Shown here piece after piece: positions 1 to 6,546 of a stretch of DNA of 43,749 nucleotides (position 1 is its first letter; every line of letters begins with the position of its first letter). The DNA is from JACZWL01 sp046756445 (lineage in GTDB: Bacteria; Pseudomonadota; Gammaproteobacteria; Steroidobacterales; Woeseiaceae): positions 1 through 43,749 of the forward strand of contig JBHHWI010000013.1 of the NCBI GenBank assembly GCA_046756445.1, read 5' to 3'. The position numbers were made by a program, and so were the translations under genes. Below the pieces are notes generated by a model that was not told the origin of the DNA, did no database searches, and was given only the letters and a program-made list of their open reading frames with translations.

Positions 1-500
1 TGCAGGACCAGGTCGTTGGTCTCGGGGCCATAGACCTTGTGCGGATTCGAAATGACGGTCGCGCCGTCATTGATATACCGCTTGTACTGGTCGAGGAAAT
101 CGGCGCCGGATCCTTCGAAGTCTTTGGTCGTCAGCGCGCCTTCGCGATCGAACATGCCGATGGCGTGCATCAGGGCTTCAAGCGCGCCCTCGAACTGCCA
201 GCCGTGATCGGTCGGGTAGTAGTAGTGCGGCGAGACAAACACCGGTATGTCATTGGCTTTGGCCGCCGCGAACAGCGAGTCAATATTCTCGACCGTATTG
301 TTGTCGGTGACGCTCTTGCCGACGACGCCCCAGGTGACGCCTTCCGGGCTCAGAAAGTCGTTCTGCGGGTCGGTGATCAATAAGGCAGTCCGGCCGGTTT
401 CGATCGTGACACCGGGGTTCGGCAGTGCGGCGTTCGCGATGCCGCCGATGTCTATTGCCGCCAGCAGGGTGGCCAACACGGCCAAATACGTCTTTTTCAT
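1..500 (-). CDS. Secreted isochorismatase-family cysteine hydrolase (3' end outside window)
   Basis: The visible part is 166 codons from ATG at 500, preceded by a strong ribosome-binding site (AGGAGGAG, about 6 nt upstream). The first ~24 residues (MKKTYLAVLATLLA...) form a signal peptide ending near NAA, so the protein is probably periplasmic. The mature part opens with the isochorismatase-fold strand and catalytic Asp region, TALLITDPQNDFLSPEG. It continues through VFVSPHYYYPTDHGW and the segment before the active-site Lys/Cys. The nucleophilic Cys would lie beyond the window edge. Family members hydrolyse amides, imides or isochorismate; the substrate cannot be told here. Oddly, the upstream NTF2-like reading frame runs into this start in frame without a stop codon (see findings). 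It appears to be the last visible gene of the minus-strand PagL group. Confidence 0.85.
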   Translation of the reverse strand, partial: MKKTYLAVLATLLAAIDIGGIANAALPNPGVTIETGRTALLITDPQNDFLSPEGVTWGVVGKSVTDNNTVENIDSLFAAAKANDIPVFVSPHYYYPTDHGWQFEGALEALMHAIGMFDREGALTTKDFEGSGADFLDQYKRYINDGATVISNPHKVYGPETNDLVL

Positions 501-947
501 GGTTTTCTCCTCCTCTTGCGTTTCTTTCCTCTTAAGTCCGATCCGCCGGTCATTGGCGCTGATCGGGATGTCATTTGCACTCATGTCCCGGCGCTGCATG
601 TAGCCGTCGGTATCGAATTCCCAGTGCTCATTGCCGTGAGTGCGGTACCACTGTCCCGATTGCGCGTGTTGCCACTCGTATTCGAAGCGCACCGAAATAC
701 GGTTATCGGTATAAGCCCAGAGCTCCTTCATCAGGCTATAGTGCAATTCGATCGACCACTTTCGGGTCAAGAATTCCTTGATTGCCTCCCGGCCCTGGAA
801 AAACTCATCACGATTGCGCCAGAGAGAATCCGGCGTGTAAGCGTTGGCTACCAATTCGGGATCGCGCGTATTCCAGGCGTCTTCCGCCGCTTTGACTTTC
901 AGTCGTGCAGATTCGGCGTCAAACGGTGGGACGGGTAGTCGTTGCAT
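501..947 (-). CDS. DUF1348 / NTF2-like (SnoaL-fold) protein, no stop before the next gene
   Basis: ATG at 947 follows AAGGAG at good spacing. The protein reads MQRLPVPPFDAESARLKVKA, then EDAWNTRDPELVANAYTPDS, WRNRDEFFQGREAIKEFLTRKW and, near the end, WEFDTDGYMQRRDMSANDIPI. These match the DUF1348 family of small NTF2/SnoaL-fold proteins, which usually have about 150-160 residues and no known function. The conserved C-terminal tail after the NDIPI-x-DRR region seems missing. Here it becomes a basic/Glu-rich stretch (KRKETQEEEKT) encoded by the next gene's ribosome-binding region. Reading codon by codon I find no stop before the ATG at 500, so the end given is only the boundary with the downstream start. 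A lost stop, a small deletion or a true fusion are all possible. Confidence 0.8.
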
Positions 948-959
948 TGGCACAGCTCC

Positions 960-1172
960 TTAAAGTGATTGCCGACGCTGGTTCTGCAGGTATGCGGCGT
1001 GCGCGTTCGGCACTTCCGCAAGCCCGCCATCGTCGTAGGCGCGAAACGCCTCGACTGCGTCGAACTGGTCGGTTACCGGCACGGCGCCGTAGCTGGATTC
1101 AGGAAAAATTTCGTTCAAGGCGATGCGCACTTCGCTTGCGCTGACCGGATCTCTGTTATCGATGCGTCTCAT
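960..1172 (-). CDS. Small hypothetical protein, 70 aa
   Basis: ATG at 1172 has a clear ribosome-binding site (GAGGAG, about 7 nt upstream) and the frame ends in TAA 12 nt before the NTF2-like start, so it sits naturally in the minus-strand group. The sequence (MRRIDNRDPVSASEVRIALN..., then PVTDQFDAVEAFRAYDDGG and NAHAAYLQNQRRQSL) is acidic in the middle, with no signal peptide or membrane segment. I recognise no family. The good ribosome-binding site, tight packing and neighbour-like codon use argue that it is real; its role is unknown. Confidence 0.6.
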   Translation of the reverse strand: MRRIDNRDPVSASEVRIALNEIFPESSYGAVPVTDQFDAVEAFRAYDDGGLAEVPNAHAAYLQNQRRQSL

Positions 1173-1196
1173 GGTTCTTCTCCTCGTGGTTCCGGC

Positions 1197-1760
1197 TCAC
1201 TGGTCGAATCGGTAGCCGAAGCTGAGTCCGACGATGTCCATGCCGGGGTTGGTACTGTTCAGGCTGCCGTTCGACGTGTGCTGGATGCGCAGTGCAAGCG
1301 ATGCGGATCGGCGCACACCGAGAGCCGCTTCAACGGCAGCCGAAGATGTGAAATGAACCTTGCCGCCCATGTCGCGGCCACCGAACACCGAGCCCGCGAG
1401 CAGGGTCGGACTGAAGCCGAGCTTGATGGAGATACGGTCGCGATAGACCGGGAATCGCCAGACCGGCCCCATCGAGACGAACGCGCGGGTTTCGCGCGGG
1501 GTCGTGGTCGCGCCGACCGCGAATTCAAGATACTGCGCGCGCAGCCGGCGGGGTGAGCGGAGTCTGAATGCGGCCGCGATCTGCCAGGTATCATCGAACT
1601 TGCTGACGACCTTGCCGACGCGATAATCGTCCGGCACGAGGGTTGCCGCCCGCGCGTTGGAGCTCTGCAGCGACAACGACGCCATGGCCGCCATGAATAC
1701 GATCACGTGACGGTACCGGTGGCGGGCCGGATAGACGCTGGCGAGGTGATTGTCTTTCAT
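1197..1760 (-). CDS. pagL: PagL-like lipid A 3-O-deacylase (acyloxyacyl hydrolase family)
   Basis: The protein has 187 aa from ATG at 1760. A longer frame reaching 1820 would start upstream of the predicted sigma-54 promoter and is therefore unlikely. An N-terminal signal peptide (VIVFMAAMASLSLQ...NARA) precedes a small beta-barrel-like body. The C-terminal block LRIQHTSNGSLNSTNPGMDI carries the PagL signature, with candidate catalytic H161 and S163. The position of the family's catalytic Glu, 12 residues after the Ser, holds Asp (D175). The protein ends in an aromatic beta-barrel strand, GLSFGYRF. In the family these are outer-membrane enzymes that remove the 3-O acyl chain from lipid A. It is the first gene of the minus-strand group behind the sigma-54 promoter. 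Confidence 0.82.
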   Translation of the reverse strand: MKDNHLASVYPARHRYRHVIVFMAAMASLSLQSSNARAATLVPDDYRVGKVVSKFDDTWQIAAAFRLRSPRRLRAQYLEFAVGATTTPRETRAFVSMGPVWRFPVYRDRISIKLGFSPTLLAGSVFGGRDMGGKVHFTSSAAVEAALGVRRSASLALRIQHTSNGSLNSTNPGMDIVGLSFGYRFDQ

Positions 1761-1803
1761 CGTTGCTCTCTGTCGGTAAAAGCCTTGCGTTTGTCTGTGC
1801 TGT

Positions 1804-1819
1804 TGCAGCAAACGTGCCA
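1804..1819 (-). promoter_or_regulatory. Sigma-54 (-24/-12) promoter for the pagL group
   Basis: Read on the minus strand the site is TGGCACGTTTGCTGCA. This keeps the invariant GG and GC dinucleotides exactly 10 nt apart and nearly fits the TGGCAC(G)-N4-TTGCA consensus, with one mismatch (CTGC for TTGC). Transcription would start near 1793, giving a leader of about 33 nt before the pagL ATG at 1760. It faces away from the adjacent sigma-54 activator gene, the usual arrangement for an activator and its target. Confidence 0.75.
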
Positions 1820-1867
1820 ACTTCGAGAATTGTTGAGAAACAGATAGTTACGGAAACTCCGAGACCG

Positions 1868-1899
1868 CAGAAAATTGTGGTCCACAGAAAATTGTGGTC
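1868..1899. promoter_or_regulatory. Candidate activator-binding site (UAS): direct repeat and dyads
   Basis: A 15-bp direct repeat (CAGAAAATTGTGGTC at 1868-1882 and 1885-1899, 17-bp period) carries three half-sites: TGTGG at 1876-1880, CCACA at 1882-1886 and TGTGG at 1893-1897. The first pair forms a perfect 11-bp palindrome and the second a dyad with a 6-bp centre. The site lies about 75-105 bp upstream of the predicted pagL transcription start, the usual distance for an enhancer-binding protein. Binding by the adjacent regulator is inferred. Confidence 0.6.
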
Positions 1900-1903
1900 T
1901 AAT

Positions 1904-1919
1904 CCTCAGAAAACTGAGG
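1904..1919 (+). promoter_or_regulatory. Hairpin at the ribosome-binding site of the sigma-54 activator
   Basis: A perfect 6-bp stem with an AAAA loop (CCTCAG-AAAA-CTGAGG) overlaps the start of the purine-rich ribosome-binding region (GAGGGAGAGGG) before ATG 1932. It has no T-tract, so it is not a typical terminator. It may modulate translation start of the activator. Confidence 0.4.
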
Positions 1920-1931
1920 GAGAGGGATGCG

Positions 1932-3815
1932 ATGACCGGCAATGACGAGCTCTCACAGCTTCAGACCCAGCACCAGCTGATCCTCGACTCGGCCGGTGAG
2001 GGCGTCTATGGACTGGATTGCGACGGCAGAATCACGTTCAGTAATGCGGCGGCCACGGAGATTCTCGGTTGGCGGCTGGAGAATGTGCGCGGGCGAAAGG
2101 CCCATGACATGCACCACCATTCCCGTGCCGACGGGTCGCCGTATCCGCTGGACGAGTGCCCGATCTATGCGGCACTCCATGACGGCGAGGTTCACCGCGT
2201 GGACGATGAGGTTTTCTGGCATGTCGACGGTTCCTGCGTACCGGTCGAATACACCAGCACTCCCATATTCGAAGACGGCAAACTGACTGGCGCGGTCGTC
2301 GTATTTCGGGACGTTTCAAAGCGCAGGGAAATAGAGCGCCAACGCGAAGCCGCCTATGAGGAATTAACGAGCTTGCAGACCGAGCAGCGGCTCATACTCG
2401 ATGCGGCGGGTGAAGGGATTTACGGCCTCGATGCAGATGGTGGCATCACTTTCGGCAACGCCGCAACCGCGCAAATCCTCGGCTGGCAATTCGACGATGT
2501 CCGCAATCAAAAAGCGCACGACGTGCATCACCATTCGCACGAGGACGGGTCGCCGTATCCGCGCGAGGAATGCCCGATTTATGCGGCGCTGAAAGACGGC
2601 GAAGTCCATCGCGTCGATGACGAAGTGTTCTGGCATACCAACGGCAATCCGGTGCCGGTCGAATACACGAGCACGCCGATTATCAAGGATGGGAAACCGA
2701 ACGGAGCGGTCGTCGTATTCCGCGATGTGACACAACGTAAGCGAATCGAACGCCAGCGTGAGGAGGCCTATGCCGAAATCAGGGCGTTGACGGAACGACT
2801 GGAGCAGGAGCGGGACTACCTGCGTGATGAGATCGACGTCACTGTAAACTTCGGCGAAATCATCGGCCAAAGCGCGGCATTGAAACGGACACTGGCGAAA
2901 GTCGAGGCTGTGGCGGGCACATCGGCCAACGTATTGATTCTTGGCGAGTCGGGCGTCGGCAAGGAAATGATTGCGCGGGCGATACATTGCGAAAGCGATC
3001 GCGAGGACAAGCCTCTCATAAAGGTCAACTGTGCGTCTGTTCCCAAAGAGTTGTTCGAAAGCGAGTTTTTCGGCCATGTGCGCGGTGCGTTCACGGGGGC
3101 GCACAAGGATCGCGTCGGCCGGCTGCAGCTTGCGAACGGCGGCACCCTGTTTCTCGACGAGGTCGGCGAGATACCGATGTCGCTGCAGGGAAAGCTGCTA
3201 CGCGCCCTGCAGGAGCAGGAATTCGAACGGGTCGGGGACGACCAGACAACGAAAGTCGATGTACGCGTTGTTGCAGCGACCAATCGAAACCTCGAAGAAG
3301 ACGTGGCGGCAGGACGATTTCGCGAGGACCTGTATTACCGCCTGAGCGTGTTCCCGATCGAATTGTCGCCACTGCGTGACAGGCTCGAGGACATCGCGCC
3401 GTTGGCGACGCATTTTCTGGAAACCATCTGCGCCGATTTGGGTCGTGATCCACTTGCTCTGACCAAACAGCACAGCGTCATGTTGCAGAAGCACCATTGG
3501 CCGGGCAATATCCGCGAACTCAGGAACGTGATCGAAAGAGCAGTCATTCTGACGAAGGGCGCCAGGCTACGTCTTGACCTGGCGATGGGCAGCGCCGCGA
3601 CAGCCGAGGCCGCGCTCGAGCCGGCGGCTGCAGATGCGCCCCGATTTCTGACCGAGGCGGAATTTCGTGCCAAGGAAAAGCAAAACCTGATCGCGGCGTT
3701 ACGCGCGGCGGACTGGCGCGTCTGGGGGCCGGACGGCGCAGCCGCGATGCTGGGCATCAAACCGTCGACGCTGTCGTATCGGATGAATGCGTTCGGTATC
3801 GAAAAAGGCTCGTAG
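1932..3815 (+). CDS. Sigma-54-dependent activator with two tandem PAS domains
   Basis: The protein has 627 aa from ATG 1932, chosen because GAGGGAGAGGG precedes it; a frame-open ATG at 1875 lies inside the operator repeat. Residues ~12-125 and ~150-263 are two closely similar PAS domains, each with a motif of the type KAHD-(M/V)-HHHS followed by DGSPYP and ECPIY. A short coiled linker (RQREEAYAEIRALTERLEQE) follows. The AAA+ domain has Walker A GESGVGKE (338-345), the sigma-54 contact loop GAFTGA (385-390) and Walker B ...FLDEVGE (D409/E410). A Fis-type HTH ends the protein (AAAMLGIKPSTLSYRM). There is no receiver domain, so the signal is presumably sensed directly by the PAS pair. The divergent pagL group with its sigma-54 promoter is the obvious target. 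Confidence 0.95.
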   Translation: MTGNDELSQLQTQHQLILDSAGEGVYGLDCDGRITFSNAAATEILGWRLENVRGRKAHDMHHHSRADGSPYPLDECPIYAALHDGEVHRVDDEVFWHVDGSCVPVEYTSTPIFEDGKLTGAVVVFRDVSKRREIERQREAAYEELTSLQTEQRLILDAAGEGIYGLDADGGITFGNAATAQILGWQFDDVRNQKAHDVHHHSHEDGSPYPREECPIYAALKDGEVHRVDDEVFWHTNGNPVPVEYTSTPIIKDGKPNGAVVVFRDVTQRKRIERQREEAYAEIRALTERLEQERDYLRDEIDVTVNFGEIIGQSAALKRTLAKVEAVAGTSANVLILGESGVGKEMIARAIHCESDREDKPLIKVNCASVPKELFESEFFGHVRGAFTGAHKDRVGRLQLANGGTLFLDEVGEIPMSLQGKLLRALQEQEFERVGDDQTTKVDVRVVAATNRNLEEDVAAGRFREDLYYRLSVFPIELSPLRDRLEDIAPLATHFLETICADLGRDPLALTKQHSVMLQKHHWPGNIRELRNVIERAVILTKGARLRLDLAMGSAATAEAALEPAAADAPRFLTEAEFRAKEKQNLIAALRAADWRVWGPDGAAAMLGIKPSTLSYRMNAFGIEKGS

Positions 3816-3865
3816 TCGTTCGTATTTCCAGAGAGATCATTGTCGAACGGGTTGCGATCTTCTGA

Positions 3866-5992
3866 TCAATTCAGCCCACGCCGCTCGAGCAGTGGCGCGA
3901 TTTCGGGCGGCCGGCCGCGGAAATTCTGATAGAGCTCCATGCCGGGGCGGATGGCGCCCTTGCTCAGGATGTGTTCGCGGTAGCGGGCCGCCGTGTCTGT
4001 GTCCAGCAGGCCGGTTTCCTTGAAGGCCTGAAACGCGTCGGCGTCGAGGACCTCGGACCAGAGATAACTGTAGTAGCCGGCCGAGTAGCCGCCGGCGAAG
4101 ATGTGGGCGAAGTAGGTGCTGCGATAGCGCGGGATGATCTCCTCGATCAGACCGATCTTCGCCATCGCCTGGTTCTCGAAGCTCCTCGGTTCCGGTGCCT
4201 CGGCAAATTCTGAAGTGTGATAGGCCATGTCGAGGTAGCTCGCCGCCATGTACTCGACCGTCGCGAAGCCCTGGTTGAATTTGGTTGAGGCCGTGATCTT
4301 CTCGATGATCTCCTCGGGAATGCTCTCGCCGGTCTGGTAGTGGCGGGCGAACGAGCGAAGGATCTCGGGTTCGCTCATCCAGTTTTCCATGACTTGTGAG
4401 GGAAATTCCACGAAGTCGCGCGGCACGCTCGTGCCGGCCAGCGACTCATAGGTGACGTCGGAGAGCATGCCGTGAAGCGCGTGCCCGAACTCATGGAAGA
4501 GTGTGCTCGCCTCGGTGAGGCTCAGCAGTGATGGCGACTCGTCGGTGGGCGCCGGGAAATTGAAGTTGTTGGTGACGATCGGCGTGACCCTGCCGCCGAG
4601 TTTCGATTGCTGGCGCAACGCGTTCATCCACGCGCCGCCACGCTTGCTCTCGCGGGCGAAGAAGTCCATGTAGAGAATTGCGAGATGACTGCCGTCGGCT
4701 TCCTTGACCTCGAAGACCTGCTGATCGGGATGCCAGCCCGGGATGTCGTCGCGCGGCTCGAATTGCAGGCCGAACAGATTGGTCGCTAGTCTAAAGACAC
4801 CGTCCCTGACCGCATTCACTTCGAAGTACGGGCGTAGAGCTTCCTCATCGAAGTCGTACCTGGCTTTGCGGACTTTTTCCGTGTAATAACGCCAGTCCCA
4901 GCCCTGGAGGGCGCCCTCGATGCCTTCGGCGTTCATCATTGCCTGGCGCGCGGCCCTTTCTTCCCTGGCGGCCTCGAGGGCCGGTTTCCACACCCTGTCG
5001 AGCAGGTCATAGACCAGCTCGGGCTTCTCCGCCATCCGCTCGACCAGCACATAGTCCGCATGCGAATCGAAGCCCATCATCTTCGCTCTTTCGGCGCGAA
5101 GCTGAACGATGCGGACCAGGATGCCCTTGTTGTCGGAATCATTGTCGTTGTCGCCACGCATCGCGTAGCCGTCGTAGATCTTCTTGCGGAGTTCACGATT
5201 CGGCGAGTATTGCAGGAAGGGGTTGATGCTCGGGCGCTGCAGGGTGAATGCCCAGCACTCGCAATCGTGCCCGCGACGTTTCGCTTCCTCGGCGGCCAGC
5301 GCCACCAGGCTCGTAGGCAGGTCTCCGAGGTCGGCGTGGTCCGTGACCAGCAGTTCGAAATCGTTGGTCTCGGCGAGCAGATTGTCCCGGAACTCGGTGG
5401 TCAGGATGGCGAGCTCGGCGTTGATTTCACGCAGGCGGGACTGGGAAGCCGCATCCAGGTTGACGCCGGCGCGCAGGAAGTCCTTGTGCGTCTCCTCGAG
5501 CAGGCGCCTTTGCTCGTCGCTCAGGCTCAGCTCACCGCGCCGGTCGTAGACGGCGCTGATCCGCTCGAACAGCGCCGCATTCAGGAGTATGTCGTCATCG
5601 TGTGCCGAGACTTCCGGTGCGATTGTCTTCGCTGTTTCCTGTGTGACCTCGTCGGAGTGCGCGCCATTGACGGCATAGAATGCGTTGGACACCTTGCCGT
5701 ACGTCCTGCCGCTGATCTCCAGCGCCTCGAGCGTGTTGGCGAAGCTCGGCTGATCCGGATTTGCAACGATGGCATCGATCTCTTGTTTCTGTTGCGCCAT
5801 GCCGGCCCGGATGGCGGGCAGGTAATGTTTCGACTCGATCCTGTCGAAAGGCGGCACACCGAATGGCGTGTCCCATTCGGCCAGCAACGGGTTGTCAATC
5901 GCCGGATCGTCGACGGCAGGCGCGTCATCGTCCATCGAGCATGCCGGCAGAAGCGCGGTAAGAGAAAAAATCGTCAGGTATTGCCATTTCAT
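3866..5992 (-). CDS. dcp: M3-family peptidyl-dipeptidase (Dcp-like), lipoprotein
   Basis: The protein has 708 aa. The N-terminus (MKWQYLTIFSLTALLPAC) is a lipoprotein signal with the lipobox LPAC, so the enzyme is probably anchored on the periplasmic side. The rest is full-length M3 metallopeptidase. The zinc motif HEFGH is at residues 500-504 and the third ligand is E529 in VEFPSQVMENW. The Dcp-typical N-terminal region (PPFDRIESKHYLPAIRAGMA) and C-terminal YSYLWSEVLDADAF and RYREHILSKG blocks are present. Dcp removes dipeptides from peptide C-termini. It lies 41 bp downstream of the EVE gene on the same strand and faces the sigma-54 activator tail to tail. Confidence 0.93.
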   Translation of the reverse strand: MKWQYLTIFSLTALLPACSMDDDAPAVDDPAIDNPLLAEWDTPFGVPPFDRIESKHYLPAIRAGMAQQKQEIDAIVANPDQPSFANTLEALEISGRTYGKVSNAFYAVNGAHSDEVTQETAKTIAPEVSAHDDDILLNAALFERISAVYDRRGELSLSDEQRRLLEETHKDFLRAGVNLDAASQSRLREINAELAILTTEFRDNLLAETNDFELLVTDHADLGDLPTSLVALAAEEAKRRGHDCECWAFTLQRPSINPFLQYSPNRELRKKIYDGYAMRGDNDNDSDNKGILVRIVQLRAERAKMMGFDSHADYVLVERMAEKPELVYDLLDRVWKPALEAAREERAARQAMMNAEGIEGALQGWDWRYYTEKVRKARYDFDEEALRPYFEVNAVRDGVFRLATNLFGLQFEPRDDIPGWHPDQQVFEVKEADGSHLAILYMDFFARESKRGGAWMNALRQQSKLGGRVTPIVTNNFNFPAPTDESPSLLSLTEASTLFHEFGHALHGMLSDVTYESLAGTSVPRDFVEFPSQVMENWMSEPEILRSFARHYQTGESIPEEIIEKITASTKFNQGFATVEYMAASYLDMAYHTSEFAEAPEPRSFENQAMAKIGLIEEIIPRYRSTYFAHIFAGGYSAGYYSYLWSEVLDADAFQAFKETGLLDTDTAARYREHILSKGAIRPGMELYQNFRGRPPEIAPLLERRGLN

Positions 5993-6033
5993 GGTGTACT
6001 CAGACCATCAATGAGTTGGAAGTTCGAGGGAGT

Positions 6034-6486
6034 TTACTCGAGGCCCAAAACGAGGTTCCAGTGTTCCTCGCTGACCGGGAATATCGACAGGCGGTTGCCG
6101 CGCTGATTCAGGCGGAAGCCGTTCAAGCCCGGGTGCTGCTTCAGCTCCCTTAGCGTGATCGCGCGCTCGAGCCTGCGCTCGAATGCAACGTCGACCAACA
6201 GCCAGCGCGGATTCTCCGCGGTGCTTTTCCCGTCATAGTACTTCGAGTCGGGATCGAACTGGGTCGGGTCGGGATAGGCCTCGCTGGCAATTCTCATGAC
6301 CCCGACCACGCCCGGCACCTTGCAGCTCGAGTGGTAGAAGAAGGCCTCGTCGCCGACTCTCATGTCGTCGCGCATCATATTGCGCGCCTGGTAGTTGCGG
6401 ATGCCGTCCCAGGGCTCTACTCCGTCGCGCTCGAGGTCGTCGATGCTGTAATCGCCCGGCTCGGACTTCATCAGCCAATAGGCCAC
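6034..6486 (-). CDS. EVE-domain protein (THYN1-like)
   Basis: The protein has 150 aa and starts with GTG at 6486, preceded by a good ribosome-binding site (GGGAGGG). The start MAYWLMKSEPGDYSIDDLE, then WDGIRNYQARNMMRD, GDEAFFYHSS and GVVGVMRIASEAYPD are the hallmarks of the single-domain EVE family (PUA-like fold). EVE domains are thought to bind modified bases in nucleic acid; the cellular role of these stand-alone proteins is not settled. It is complete, with no fused nuclease or helicase, and no defence genes lie nearby. Co-transcription with the downstream dcp is likely. Confidence 0.9.
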   Translation of the reverse strand: MAYWLMKSEPGDYSIDDLERDGVEPWDGIRNYQARNMMRDDMRVGDEAFFYHSSCKVPGVVGVMRIASEAYPDPTQFDPDSKYYDGKSTAENPRWLLVDVAFERRLERAITLRELKQHPGLNGFRLNQRGNRLSIFPVSEEHWNLVLGLE

Positions 6487-6546
6487 CGCGGACCCTCCCG
6501 TGCTCGGAATGTCAGGGGAGGGGAGTCTAGCACACGGTCCCGCTGT

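Noticed and set aside
1761..1820. N-terminal extension of the PagL-like protein
   Set aside because: The start at 1820 would be upstream of the predicted sigma-54 transcription start near 1793.
1868..1899. Start of a CRISPR-like array
   Set aside because: Only two 15-bp copies with a 2-bp gap; it fits an operator, not a repeat-spacer array.
5060..6106. 348-codon open frame on the plus strand
   Set aside because: It is antisense to dcp and part of the EVE gene; no family resemblance.
6034..6486. EVE protein as part of an anti-phage island
   Set aside because: It is a stand-alone EVE protein of the common THYN1 type, and its neighbours are a peptidase and DUF5666; no nuclease, methylase or other defence gene lies nearby.
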